Assembly: GCA_944390495.1 (NCBI GenBank)
Contig: CALXQE010000096.1
Coordinates: 24,001 to 68,136, forward strand
Origin: an uncultured Clostridia bacterium
GTDB lineage: Bacteria > Bacillota > Clostridia > UBA1381
Length of the DNA stretch: 44,136 nt
Direction: 5' to 3'
The translations under genes and the position numbers were made by a program. The notes beneath the pieces are model-generated. The model saw only the letters and a list, made by a program, of their open reading frames with translations. It was not told the origin of the DNA and ran no database searches. This document shows, one piece after another, positions 27,065 to 36,373 of this stretch (positions are counted from its first letter, which is position 1; every line of letters begins with the position of its first letter).

Positions 27065-28210
27065 TTGGAATTATTCATATTCAATAAGATAGAGGATGAT
27101 CCGTGTATATGCGGTATTCTTGAAAAGGACAATGTAACTGTTTTACGAAGTATAATTGAGTTTTCCGAGACAGAGGGAGTTACGGAAAGTGCTATAAAGG
27201 AATATGTTGCTGTACGTCTTGCATGTGATGATAATATTTTGTCACGACTTGCACAGGCAGGTAAGAACATAGGAGATGATTTATATAGGCTTGCTATGTT
27301 TGATATAGAACAGATATACAAAAAATTGTTTTCAACACAGATTAAATATGTACCTTCCGGTAATGAAATAGGTTTTTATGATGGGTATGTACATTCTATA
27401 AGAAAGATAACGTCTGCCGCATCAGCAAAGAACTTGCTTGATCTTTTAATTAAACATTACAGGACTTTAGGCAGCGGTATACTTTCAAAATATGCAGCAT
27501 TTAAGTATGACGGCGAGCTTGTCGGTGTTTCAGAAACAGACACTATTACATTTGATGACCTTGTGGGTATAGAGTATCAAAAACAAGTACTAATAGATAA
27601 CACAAGTGCATTTGTAGACGGTAAAATGGCAAATAATGTATTGTTGTTTGGTGACAGAGGTACAGGTAAATCTTCATCAGTGAAGGCACTTTTAAATATG
27701 TTTAGTGATAAAGGACTAAGACTTGTCGAAATGCCAAAGCACTGTATAAAGGATATACCGGAACTTTCAAAGAAATTTGCTCAAAGCCCTAATAAGTACA
27801 TAATTTTCCTTGATGATTTAACTTTTGAGTCACATGAAACAGAGTACAGAGCGTTAAAGGTGGCAATGGAAGGACAGCTTCAGGCTAATCCTACAAATGT
27901 TCTTATTTATGCTACATCAAACAGACGTCATTTGATAAGAGAAAATTGGGCTGACAGACAGGGCGGCGAAGTACACGTTAATGACCAGATGCAGGAAACA
28001 TTGTCACTTTCAGAGCGTTTTGGTATAAGCCTTGTGTTCTCGGCTCCAAACCAGAAAGAATATTTGCATATTGTATCTGAAATGCTGAAAAGGTACGGAA
28101 TAGAAATGAATGCAGATATTGAGAAAAAAGCAGTAGTATGGCAAATGAATTACGGCGGACGAAGTGCAAGATGTGCAAAACAGTTCGTCACTTCATATAT
28201 TTCAAAATAA
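27065..28210 (+). CDS. DUF815 AAA+ ATPase
   Basis: An ATP-binding protein of about 381 residues whose role is unknown. A helical N-terminal half precedes an AAA module with Walker A FGDRGTGKSS, Walker B YIIFLDDLTFE, sensor YATSNRRHLI and an arginine-rich tail. I prefer the TTG at 27065, which has GGAAGGTGA 6-14 bases upstream; the ATG at 27041 would sit 4 bases inside the message without a ribosome binding site. An exported protein follows after 20 bases. Confidence 0.85.
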   Translation: MELFIFNKIEDDPCICGILEKDNVTVLRSIIEFSETEGVTESAIKEYVAVRLACDDNILSRLAQAGKNIGDDLYRLAMFDIEQIYKKLFSTQIKYVPSGNEIGFYDGYVHSIRKITSAASAKNLLDLLIKHYRTLGSGILSKYAAFKYDGELVGVSETDTITFDDLVGIEYQKQVLIDNTSAFVDGKMANNVLLFGDRGTGKSSSVKALLNMFSDKGLRLVEMPKHCIKDIPELSKKFAQSPNKYIIFLDDLTFESHETEYRALKVAMEGQLQANPTNVLIYATSNRRHLIRENWADRQGGEVHVNDQMQETLSLSERFGISLVFSAPNQKEYLHIVSEMLKRYGIEMNADIEKKAVVWQMNYGGRSARCAKQFVTSYISK

Positions 28211-28230
28211 ATAGAAAGGAAGAGATTAAC

Positions 28231-29367
28231 ATGAAAAAGTTTATTTTATCAGTCCTTACAGCGGCTACGATTATGTCCGGCACTGTATATGCTGCCGGAG
28301 TTGATGCTGTTTATGACGGCACAGCGGTAACTTTTGAAAAAGCAGGAAACAAAATTGCAATAGTATCTTGTTATGATAACGATGGTAAATTATGTTACAG
28401 TAATATATATAAGTCAGAGGACGGCAGTTTCAAAGCCGATATTCCTGATGAATTTGTACAGATGAAAAAGAGAGTTTATTTTGTTGATACAAAGGAATTT
28501 GATGATATTAATGTGGCAGCTACACAGGCTCCTGAGGCTATATCTACACCGTCACCGACAACTGCTCCGACTGAAACTCCGCAATCAACACCGGCTCCGA
28601 CAGAAAAACCGGCAGATAAGGATTATCCTTCAGTTTACGAAAAAGAGGTCGATGCACTTAACGCTCCGGCAGTTGTGAAAGAGGTAGATTTAAGATCTAA
28701 CGAGGACGGAGATTATTACGGTGTTACTATTCTTTATCACGGCGAAGAAATGACAGTGGGAGTTGAAACAGAGCTTGAAATAGCAACTGCTCCGTCAGCT
28801 TATGAATATATGAAAGGTCAGACAGCTCAAAGTTTAGAGGAAAGCGATGTTATTACTTTAACAGCCAATATAGCAGGTGATACCGTAAATAAAATCAATT
28901 TTCTGTATAGACCGCAGGAAGAGGACATTGTAACGTCAGATACTGATTTTGGTACAAATTTTGAGAAGCTTGTAACAGAAAATGGAAACAGTGTCGCAGG
29001 ACAGTGGAAACTTATGAAATACGGCGAAAAACCATCAAGCGACAGATACCAATATGTTTTCGGTCTTATAGGAAAGAAAAACGGTAATAATGTGACTCTT
29101 ATAAACAAAACTGGCAGTGAAGATACAGGTATAGAAGTTACAGTAAGCAGTGATTCTCTTGTTTATACATGCGATATGTCGGCTAAAGAAGACAGACTTG
29201 AAATTGGTTCAGTAGCTGATATAATTACAACTATCCCGTCAAATAGCTTTAACGATACAGGAAGTGTTGATGTAGTAAACGGTGATTACAGCTATAATTA
29301 CATGTTTGCAAGAGTAATTGACGGAATAGCTACTGATATTGTACTTTATAATAACTATAACGAATAA
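28231..29367 (+). CDS. Exported protein with Pro/Thr-rich linker, unknown function
   Basis: A 378-residue protein with a signal peptide (cleavage probably after TVYA, about residue 21), a short N-terminal domain, a low-complexity linker rich in Thr, Pro, Ala and Ser (about 95-125), and a C-terminal beta-rich region without recognisable motifs. The ATG at 28231 follows AAAGGAAGAG; an upstream in-frame ATG inside the DUF815 gene has no signal peptide directly behind it and is rejected. No terminator separates it from the gene before or after it. Confidence 0.75.
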   Translation: MKKFILSVLTAATIMSGTVYAAGVDAVYDGTAVTFEKAGNKIAIVSCYDNDGKLCYSNIYKSEDGSFKADIPDEFVQMKKRVYFVDTKEFDDINVAATQAPEAISTPSPTTAPTETPQSTPAPTEKPADKDYPSVYEKEVDALNAPAVVKEVDLRSNEDGDYYGVTILYHGEEMTVGVETELEIATAPSAYEYMKGQTAQSLEESDVITLTANIAGDTVNKINFLYRPQEEDIVTSDTDFGTNFEKLVTENGNSVAGQWKLMKYGEKPSSDRYQYVFGLIGKKNGNNVTLINKTGSEDTGIEVTVSSDSLVYTCDMSAKEDRLEIGSVADIITTIPSNSFNDTGSVDVVNGDYSYNYMFARVIDGIATDIVLYNNYNE

Positions 29368-29443
29368 ATTTAATAAACAACAAATGATGAACTCAACAAA
29401 TCCTATACGGTAAGAACCGTAGAAAGAGAGTAGGAGGAATTTT

Positions 29444-30421
29444 ATGAAAATACCGAAGAGAATAGGTGTACTAACTGCAGTAGTTTTTACATTTATGGGA
29501 GTTACTGCAAATGCACAGCCTGATATATCGGTTAAAATGTATTCAATAGCATCAAATAATACGGAATATGTTTCGTTTACGAAAATGAAACCGATGCAAA
29601 TTGACAGCCGTACTCTTACACCGGCAAGAGATATGGCACAGGCGGCAGGTATGACTGTTGAGTGGGATCAACCTACTCAAACGGCACTTTTAACATTAAA
29701 AGCTGATGCTAATTCAGATAAGCCTGTCGAAAGATATGCAGCCGAGCTTATAAGTAAAGTTAAAGGATATGGTCTTGACCTTACTCCGACAAGCATTACG
29801 GCGGCTATTACGCTAAATTCCAGTAAGGCTGTTATACGTTATAATTTTACCGATTCGGACGGGGATAATGTGCCGATGGGTAAAAACTATGAAATGCTTT
29901 CAAAGGCTATTTTTATAGAGGACGGTACTCTTATGATACCTATGCGTGACTCTATGGAAATGTTTGGGCTTGAGGTAAGCTGGAATCAGGAGGAATTATG
30001 TGCCTCAGTTGCAATTCCGGACGAAATTACTCAGCCTGAAGGACTTACTATAATTGCAAATCACGGCGAAGGACCGTATGCAGCAAAAGAGGAACAAAGT
30101 ACCCCGATAGATCCGCAAACGCAATATGGTGCATATATAGGTAATTTTAAAATAACCCATTACTGCACTTGCCCGATTTGTAACGGCGGATGGGGTTCGT
30201 ATACTGCATGGGCAGGAGAGGTAATACCCGGACAGACTATTGCGGTAAATCCGGAGATTATACCAAAGCTTAGCTGGGTATATATTGATGGATATGGATA
30301 CAGACGAGCAGAAGATACCGGAAGCGGCATCGGTCAGTATCATATTGATGTTGCAGTGCCGACTCATGATATGGCATTGGAATTGGGCGTAGTTTATAAA
30401 GATGTATATTTTGCAGAATAA
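29444..30421 (+). CDS. Exported protein with copper-amine-oxidase-N-like domain and 3D domain
   Basis: A 325-residue secreted protein with a signal peptide (to about residue 24, VTANAQ). A stalk-like domain of the Cu_amine_oxidN1 type, probably two repeats, spans about 30-185 (MQIDSRTLTPARDMAQAAGMTV and later LMIPMRDSMEMFGLEVSW). A C-terminal 3D domain follows from about 230 (ITHYCTCPICNGG, then AEDTGSGIGQYHIDV). 3D domains are the catalytic part of MltA/YocH-type wall enzymes, so a peptidoglycan or germination role is likely. AGGAGG precedes the ATG. Confidence 0.83.
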   Translation: MKIPKRIGVLTAVVFTFMGVTANAQPDISVKMYSIASNNTEYVSFTKMKPMQIDSRTLTPARDMAQAAGMTVEWDQPTQTALLTLKADANSDKPVERYAAELISKVKGYGLDLTPTSITAAITLNSSKAVIRYNFTDSDGDNVPMGKNYEMLSKAIFIEDGTLMIPMRDSMEMFGLEVSWNQEELCASVAIPDEITQPEGLTIIANHGEGPYAAKEEQSTPIDPQTQYGAYIGNFKITHYCTCPICNGGWGSYTAWAGEVIPGQTIAVNPEIIPKLSWVYIDGYGYRRAEDTGSGIGQYHIDVAVPTHDMALELGVVYKDVYFAE

Positions 30422-30427
30422 TATTTT

Positions 30428-30456
30428 AAAGAACAGCATATGCTGTTCTTTTTTTG
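30428..30456 (+). terminator. Intrinsic terminator after the 3D-domain gene
   Basis: A fully palindromic stem AAAGAACAGCAT/ATGCTGTTCTTT is followed by a T run. Confidence 0.9.
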
Positions 30457-30490
30457 CAGAAAACTGTACAAAAATACCTGTTTTCTTAAA

Positions 30491-30519
30491 TGGACAGTGG
30501 TATTTATCTGTGATATAAT
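30491..30519 (+). promoter_or_regulatory. Promoter for the arabinofuranosidase gene
   Basis: TGGACA at 30491-30496 and TATAAT at 30514-30519 have a 17-base spacer and lie just after the preceding terminator. Confidence 0.75.
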
Positions 30520-30547
30520 GTGAAAAGTTTGAAAAAGGAGGATTGAC

Positions 30548-32866
30548 ATGAAAAAGATAACGGTAACTGATAAAAAAATTGCAGATACAAGTGATTTTTA
30601 CGGTATATTTTTTGAAGATATAAACCATGCGGCAGATGGCGGACTTTACGGTGAACTGGTGCGTAATAGGGCCTTTGAATTTTCGCCTATGGATAATCCA
30701 GAATATCAGGCACTTACAGCGTGGAAAAAAATTGAACCTTATGGCACAGCTGTATCGCAGATGATTTCAAATAAGTCATCTTATTCGAAGAAAAATCCTA
30801 ACTATCTTGAACTTGATATAAAAACTGATGGACAAAGATGCGGTATTAAAAACTTGGGATATAACAGCGGTATTGCTGTTACGGAAGGTGATAGCTATGT
30901 ATTTTCCTGTTATGCAAAAAGTAAAGAAGTTTGCAGTATAACAGTTTCAATAGATGATGCCTACGGAACGACTATTACTTCACATAGTTTTGATATAACG
31001 GGTGATGAGTGGAAAAAGTATAGATTTGAGATAGTTTCTCCCAAAACTGATGTAACAGCTGTTCTTGCTGTTACGGTAACAAAAAGCTGTAAGTTTTGCA
31101 TGGATTTCGTTTCTCTTTTTCCGAAAAATACATATAAAAACAGAGAAAACGGTATGAGAAAAGACATAGCACAAATGCTTGCAGATTTGAAACCTAAGTT
31201 TATGCGTTTTCCCGGTGGATGTCTTGTACATGACGGAACTTTAAATAGTGACGACAGAAACTCAATGTACCGTTGGAAAAATACAATAGGCGATATTACG
31301 GCTCGTCCGGCAAGACGAAATAATTGGAGATATAATCAGTCTTTAGGCTTAGGTTATTATGAATATTTTGTTTTTTGTGAGGATATAGGGGCTAAGCCTT
31401 TGCCTGTACTGCCAGCGGGATATAATCCGCACATGGAACAGGCAGTACCTATTGATGAGCTTGGTGAATGGATTGAAGAGGCACTTGATTTAATTGAGTT
31501 TGCAAACGGTGATAAGTCTACAAAATGGGGAAAAGTAAGGGCAGATATGGGACATAGTGAGCCCTTTAATCTTGAATACTTAGCGATAGGAAATGAAGAG
31601 GTAGGTAAGGGATTTTGGGATAGATATGATTATTTTCATAAAGCTATTAAGGAAAAGTACCCTGATATTAAAATAATTAACTCGGCAGGACCTTTCCCTG
31701 GCGGCGGTGAATATGAACGTGGCTGGAGCAATTCACGCAAAAATGGCTCTGATTTTGTTGATGAGCATTACTATACATCACCTGAGTGGATGTTAGCTAA
31801 TTACCATAGATATGATAATTTCTCCGCTGACGGACCTAAGGTGTTCTTGGGAGAATATGCAACATGGGGAAATACATACTATAATGCACTTATTGAGGCG
31901 GCATATATGACAGGTCTTGAAAATAATGCTCATGCTGTCGGACTTGCTTGCTATGCACCTCTTTTGGCTAATGCTGATTATGTAAATTGGCAGCCTGATA
32001 TGATATGGTTTGATAATTACCGTGTTTACGGCAGTGCAAATTATTATGTTCAAAAAATGTTTATGAATAATACAGGTAATGATTTGCTGGAAGTAAAGGC
32101 TGAAAACTTTGGAGATGCCTTGATAATGGGTGATGATTGTATTACAGGTATGGTAGAAATAGAGGCAGACAGGTGCAGTGCTGATTTTTACGATATTTCT
32201 ATTACTGATATGGTTACGGGTAACGTGAAATATTATGATAATCTTTCCTTTGACAATGGTGGAAAAAGTTTTATAGATGAGGTTAATTCAAAGCACTACA
32301 AAATTAAATTTAAAGCTAAACGACGTATGGGTGATAAGGGCTTTAGACTGTATTTTGGTAAGCACGACGACAAGAACTTTATTCAATGGTTTATAGGAGG
32401 ATGGCAGAACCAGGATACTGAAATAAATGCACAGATTAATGGACGAGGCTCTTGTCTTGACCATAATATATTTTCAGTTATGACTGGCAGAGAATATGAT
32501 ATATGTCTTGAGGTAAACGGTAGGGAAATTACATCTTATATTAACGGAGAAATTGCAAATAAAGCGGTTGACCGTCAGCCTGTAATGGAGGAACTTTATT
32601 ATACAGCAGGATGTGACGATGAATATGTTTATATAAAGGCAGTAAATGTGCGTGACAGTGAAATTACGGTTGAGGTTTCTTTAGAGAGTGTTTGTAGTGA
32701 AGAAGCTGTGGTTACAGAACTTTACGGCAACAATTTAGATGATATGAACAGTTTTGATGAACCGAAAAAAGTATATCCGAAAGAGAAAACAATACCGTTA
32801 AATGCAAACGCTTTTACATATAAATTCATGCCGCAAAGTGTAACAATATTTAAAATAAAGAAATAA
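30548..32866 (+). CDS. GH51 alpha-L-arabinofuranosidase with extra modules
   Basis: A 772-residue intracellular glycosidase with no signal peptide, cutting arabinose from arabino-oligosaccharides. Beta-rich N-terminal part: FFEDINHAADGGLYGELVRNR is the GH51 beginning, and about 80-195 looks like an inserted CBM4/9-type sandwich. In the barrel, the acid/base is Glu350 (AIGNEEVG) and the nucleophile Glu436 (FLGEYATW). The C-terminal region contains a concanavalin-like insert (about 575-700: FRLYFGKHDDKNFIQWFIGG, then NGREITSYINGE). Common GH51 enzymes have about 500 residues, so this is the long type. It would supply the ribulokinase/AraD pathway at 24.5-26.9 kb. AAAAAGGAGG precedes the ATG. 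Confidence 0.92.
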   Translation: MKKITVTDKKIADTSDFYGIFFEDINHAADGGLYGELVRNRAFEFSPMDNPEYQALTAWKKIEPYGTAVSQMISNKSSYSKKNPNYLELDIKTDGQRCGIKNLGYNSGIAVTEGDSYVFSCYAKSKEVCSITVSIDDAYGTTITSHSFDITGDEWKKYRFEIVSPKTDVTAVLAVTVTKSCKFCMDFVSLFPKNTYKNRENGMRKDIAQMLADLKPKFMRFPGGCLVHDGTLNSDDRNSMYRWKNTIGDITARPARRNNWRYNQSLGLGYYEYFVFCEDIGAKPLPVLPAGYNPHMEQAVPIDELGEWIEEALDLIEFANGDKSTKWGKVRADMGHSEPFNLEYLAIGNEEVGKGFWDRYDYFHKAIKEKYPDIKIINSAGPFPGGGEYERGWSNSRKNGSDFVDEHYYTSPEWMLANYHRYDNFSADGPKVFLGEYATWGNTYYNALIEAAYMTGLENNAHAVGLACYAPLLANADYVNWQPDMIWFDNYRVYGSANYYVQKMFMNNTGNDLLEVKAENFGDALIMGDDCITGMVEIEADRCSADFYDISITDMVTGNVKYYDNLSFDNGGKSFIDEVNSKHYKIKFKAKRRMGDKGFRLYFGKHDDKNFIQWFIGGWQNQDTEINAQINGRGSCLDHNIFSVMTGREYDICLEVNGREITSYINGEIANKAVDRQPVMEELYYTAGCDDEYVYIKAVNVRDSEITVEVSLESVCSEEAVVTELYGNNLDDMNSFDEPKKVYPKEKTIPLNANAFTYKFMPQSVTIFKIKK

Positions 32867-32871
32867 AAAAT

Positions 32872-32910
32872 GAGCATACAAACCTTTTGGTCTGTATGCT
32901 CTTAATTTTT
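32872..32910. terminator. Terminator between the arabinofuranosidase and hppA genes
   Basis: The stem GAGCATACA/TGTATGCTC has additional inner pairing (AACC with GGT). T-rich tails stand on both sides, best on the minus strand, where it ends hppA. Confidence 0.85.
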
Positions 32911-32916
32911 CAGTTA

Positions 32917-35004
32917 TTAGAATAATCCCATACCGCCGAATGCAACAACGATTCCTGCAAATACGATTGAAACCATAGATAAAAGCTTAATCAATATATT
33001 AACAGATGGACCTGATGTATCCTTAAATGGGTCGCCGACAGTGTCACCAACAACAGCAGCTTTATGGTTGTCACTACCCTTGCCACCGAAATTACCGGCC
33101 TCAATATACTTTTTAGCATTATCCCATGCACCGCCTGAGTTTGCCATCATAATAGCCAAAGCAAATCCGGAAATAAGGGCACCGGCAAGCATACCTACAA
33201 CACCGTTGCAGCCAAGAACAAGACCTACAATTATCGGTGCTAAAATACCAAGTGCAGCCGGAAGTATCATTTCCTTTAGTGATGACTTTGTACAAATATC
33301 AACACATGTTTCGTAATCAGCCTCAGCTTTACCTTCCATAAGACCTTTGATTTCTCTAAACTGACGTCTTACTTCAACAACTATCTTTTGTGCCGCACGT
33401 CCTACAGCTTTCATGGTCATTGCACTAAATAGGAACGGAAGCATAGCACCTACAAACAGACCTATAAGAACAGCCGGATTTGTAACTGATAAATCAAGCT
33501 TAGCACCAAGTTCTTGAATCTTATCTGTGTAAGAAACTATAAGAGCAAGAGCTGTAAGGGCAGCTGAACCTATGGCAAAGCCTTTACCTGTTGCGGCTGT
33601 GGTGTTACCAAGTGAATCAAGAGCGTCTGTTCTTTCTCTTACAACTTCAGGAAGTCCTGACATTTCAGCAATACCGCCGGCATTGTCTGCAACGGGACCG
33701 TATGCGTCAGTTGCAAGGGTAATACCAAGAGTTGAAAGCATACCGACAGCTGAAAGACCTACTCCGTAAAGTCCCTGCTCAAAACTGTCACTTCCGCCTG
33801 CTGTAAAGTAGCTTACTATAACAGAGATACCTATTATAATTACAGGAATTGCAGTTGATGACATACCAAGAGCTATACCGTCAATAATAATTGTAGCAGA
33901 ACCTGTTTTTGATGATTCTGATAATTTCTTTGTAGGTTTATAAGAATCTGATGTGTAGTATTCAGTGAAGAAACCAATCAAAACACCTGCAAGAAGTCCT
34001 GAAATAACTGCCCAGAATACATTTGAGTTTTCAGGAAGTAGTGTGAATATAAGAACAGCAGCACCTATTGCTGAAAGAATAGAGCTTATATAAGTTCCGC
34101 GTCTTAATGAGCCAAGTAGTGATTTCTGGTCGGCACCTTCTTTTGTGCTTACAAAGAATGTACCGATTATTGAAGCAATAATACCAATAGCAGCAATAAG
34201 CATAGGTACAAGTACACCGTTAAAACCAAGACCTGCCGCAGCGGCAAGCGCACCGCAAGAGATGATTGAACCTACATAGGATTCGTAAAGGTCAGCACCC
34301 ATACCGGCAACGTCACCTACATTATCACCTACGTTATCTGCAATACATGCCGGGTTTCTCGGGTCATCTTCCGGAATACCTGCTTCAACTTTACCTACAA
34401 GGTCAGCACCTACATCAGCAGCTTTAGTGAATATACCACCGCCTACACGGGCGAAAAGTGCCATAGAGCTTGCACCCATACCGAAAGTAAGCATTGCAGT
34501 CATTATGTCGTTTATATCAAGCTTAAATACAAACTTTAATAGTATAAACCAAACACTTATATCAAACAATCCAAGACCTACAACCGTAAGACCCATAACA
34601 GAACCTGAAGCAAAGGCAATTTTAAGACCTTTGTTAAGTCCCTCTTGGGCACCGTTAGCAGTTCTTGTATTTGCATAAGTTGCGATTTTCATTCCTATAA
34701 ATCCTGATAGAGCAGAGAAAAATCCGCCTGTAAGGAATGCAAAAGGAACGAATTTGTTTAAAAGTCCTGTAAAAGCAAGTACAAGAAGTATAATAAACAT
34801 TACGATAAAGAATATACCGACTGTTTTATACTGTCTTTTAAGGTACGCCATAGCACCTTTTCTGATTTTTTCTCCTATGCTTTTCATTTTATCAGTTCCT
34901 TCCGGTTTCTTTTTGACCGAATAGAAATTGATAAATGAAAATAGAAGTGCCAGAATAGCACAGATAAATACCGCTACCGGAGCGATTGTTTCAAAGTTAC
35001 TCAT
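32917..35004 (-). CDS. hppA: Membrane-bound ion-pumping pyrophosphatase
   Basis: A 695-residue protein with about 16 membrane helices that couples PPi hydrolysis to Na+ or H+ export. The catalytic loop [20 protein letters not shown] and [21 protein letters not shown] are diagnostic, as is [14 protein letters not shown] near the end. [10 protein letters not shown] has Ala at the position where K+-independent enzymes carry Lys, so K+ dependence is expected. I take the second Met (MSNFETIAP), 8 bases after GAAAGGGG, not the ATG that overlaps the ribosome binding site 18 bases earlier. The pumped ion cannot be decided by eye. Confidence 0.95.
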   Translation of the reverse strand: MSNFETIAPVAVFICAILALLFSFINFYSVKKKPEGTDKMKSIGEKIRKGAMAYLKRQYKTVGIFFIVMFIILLVLAFTGLLNKFVPFAFLTGGFFSALSGFIGMKIATYANTRTANGAQEGLNKGLKIAFASGSVMGLTVVGLGLFDISVWFILLKFVFKLDINDIMTAMLTFGMGASSMALFARVGGGIFTKAADVGADLVGKVEAGIPEDDPRNPACIADNVGDNVGDVAGMGADLYESYVGSIISCGALAAAAGLGFNGVLVPMLIAAIGIIASIIGTFFVSTKEGADQKSLLGSLRRGTYISSILSAIGAAVLIFTLLPENSNVFWAVISGLLAGVLIGFFTEYYTSDSYKPTKKLSESSKTGSATIIIDGIALGMSSTAIPVIIIGISVIVSYFTAGGSDSFEQGLYGVGLSAVGMLSTLGITLATDAYGPVADNAGGIAEMSGLPEVVRERTDALDSLGNTTAATGKGFAIGSAALTALALIVSYTDKIQELGAKLDLSVTNPAVLIGLFVGAMLPFLFSAMTMKAVGRAAQKIVVEVRRQFREIKGLMEGKAEADYETCVDICTKSSLKEMILPAALGILAPIIVGLVLGCNGVVGMLAGALISGFALAIMMANSGGAWDNAKKYIEAGNFGGKGSDNHKAAVVGDTVGDPFKDTSGPSVNILIKLLSMVSIVFAGIVVAFGGMGLF

Positions 35005-35037
35005 GAAAAAAACCCCTTTCATATTTAATATACTTTT

Positions 35038-35066
35038 ATTTTATACTTATGCGTAATTATAGTCAA
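35038..35066 (-). promoter_or_regulatory. Promoter for hppA
   Basis: On the minus strand, TTGACT (35066-35061) and TAAAAT (35043-35038) have a 17-base spacer. Confidence 0.75.
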
Positions 35067-35093
35067 GATAAAACAGTAATTTGTAAAATAATA

Positions 35094-35122
35094 TTGACAA
35101 AAGTGTGCAATTATCATAAAAT
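35094..35122 (+). promoter_or_regulatory. Promoter for the CapA-like gene
   Basis: TTGACA at 35094-35099 and TAAAAT at 35117-35122 have a 17-base spacer. It diverges from the hppA promoter. Confidence 0.8.
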
Positions 35123-35155
35123 TATTATATTATAAATATAGTGGGAGAATGTTTA

Positions 35156-36199
35156 ATGAATATAAGAAAAGTAGTTATACTTCTTGCGGTGGTATTATTT
35201 GTAGTTGCTTTTGTCAGAGAAGGGGCAGTGAATCCGTTTGGCAAGAAGGAGGAGGAATATACACCGGATGTAAGAACTGTAACAATTACAGCAGTGGGGG
35301 ACTGTACTTTTGCAACTGATATTAATGCACCGAGTGACGGTAGTTTTGTTTCATACGTTGAGGCAAATAATAATGACTATTCATATTTTTTCAAAAATGT
35401 AGCACCTATTTTTGCGGAGGACGATTTAACAATAGTAAATTTTGAGGGAACACTGTCAAATCAAGGTCAGCGTGCAGATAAGCAGTTTGCATTTAGAGGT
35501 AAACCTGAATATGTAAATATTTTGACAAGTTCCAGTGTTGAGGCGGCGAACCTTGCAAATAATCATAGTGCAGATTATGGAGATGTAAGTCTTACAGATA
35601 CAATGAAATATTTAAATGATGCAGGTATTTCAAACTTTATCGGTACAAATACCGCAATAAAAGAGATAAACGGTATAAATGTCGGTATGGTTGGTATAAA
35701 CGCATTAAATGAAGCAGAGGCGGAAAAACTTGAAAAGGTTATAGGCTCGGTAAAAAGTCTTGGTGCACAGCTGGTGATAGTAAGTATACATTGGGGTGAA
35801 GAAAAATCTAATACACCAAATGAACAGCAAAAAGAACTTGCTCATAAGGCGATAGATTTAGGTGCAGACCTTGTTATAGGTACTCATCCCCATGTACTTC
35901 AGGGAATAGAGAAGTACAACGGTAAATATATTGCATATAGTTTGGGTAATTTCTGTTTTGGAGGAAATAATAACCCTGCTGATAAGGATACTGTGATATA
36001 TCGTCAAGTATTTACATTCGTTGACGGTGTAATGCAGGAAGATAATAATATGGTACTTATTCCTGCGACAATTTCAGGTCATGATGAATATAATGATTAT
36101 CAGCCGCAAATAGCAGAAGGTGACAGAAAGACGTTAATTCAAAACAGATTGCTTGAGTATTCATCACCGCTGGGAATGATGCAGCTAAATTTCAGATAA
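35156..36199 (+). CDS. CapA-like metallophosphatase-fold protein
   Basis: A surface protein of about 347 residues with one N-terminal membrane helix (about 4-22) and a PGA_cap/metallophosphatase domain. Conserved metal-site patterns are VGDCTF, NFEGTLS, NLANNHSADYG, IHWGEE, GTHPHVLQG and YSLGNFCFGG. Members take part in poly-gamma-glutamate export or are uncharacterised; with no capB/capC nearby, no capsule role can be claimed. The ATG at 35156 lies 7 bases after GGGAGAA; an in-frame GTG at 35141 would overlap that site. Confidence 0.85.
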   Translation: MNIRKVVILLAVVLFVVAFVREGAVNPFGKKEEEYTPDVRTVTITAVGDCTFATDINAPSDGSFVSYVEANNNDYSYFFKNVAPIFAEDDLTIVNFEGTLSNQGQRADKQFAFRGKPEYVNILTSSSVEAANLANNHSADYGDVSLTDTMKYLNDAGISNFIGTNTAIKEINGINVGMVGINALNEAEAEKLEKVIGSVKSLGAQLVIVSIHWGEEKSNTPNEQQKELAHKAIDLGADLVIGTHPHVLQGIEKYNGKYIAYSLGNFCFGGNNNPADKDTVIYRQVFTFVDGVMQEDNNMVLIPATISGHDEYNDYQPQIAEGDRKTLIQNRLLEYSSPLGMMQLNFR

Positions 36200-36217
36200 T
36201 TAATTTATATTTCACTA

Positions 36218-36247
36218 TTGACAAAATAACACCTAATCTATTATAAT
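36218..36247 (+). promoter_or_regulatory. Promoter of the TrpX-type ABC operon, with a dyad around the -10
   Basis: TTGACA at 36218-36223 and TATAAT at 36242-36247 have an 18-base spacer. An inverted repeat CTAATCT (36233-36239) and AGATTAG (36255-36261) brackets the -10, a possible repressor site. The promoter stands upstream of the terminator hairpin at 36305-36339, so that hairpin is inside the leader. Confidence 0.75.
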
Positions 36248-36252
36248 ATATA

Positions 36253-36373
36253 ACAGATTAGATGAGAACAGAATAGCAAATTTTTATTATTTAGGTAAGC
36301 TATGCCCTCATGGATTAATCTATATCCGTGAGGGTTTTTCTGTTTAATCTTCAAAAAGAAAGGAAGATGTAAA
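36253..36373 (+). promoter_or_regulatory. Transcription attenuator in the leader of the TrpX-type operon
   Basis: A strong intrinsic terminator (CCCTCATGGA 36305-36314, TCCGTGAGGG 36325-36334, then TTTTT) stands between promoter and first gene; only 34 bases remain before the start codon, too few for a second promoter. The very 5' end of the RNA (AGATTA-G-ATGAG, 36255-36266) can pair with CTCAT and TAATCT (36307-36321), which would open the terminator arm. A tiny frame, ATG at 36302 to TGA at 36329-36331 (MPSWINLYP), overlaps the hairpin and contains one Trp codon. The sensed signal is unknown; no T-box motif was found. Confidence 0.65.

Noticed and set aside
28138-28230. N-terminal extension of the exported protein at 28231
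   Set aside because: It overlaps the DUF815 gene, lacks a ribosome binding site and would bury the signal peptide.
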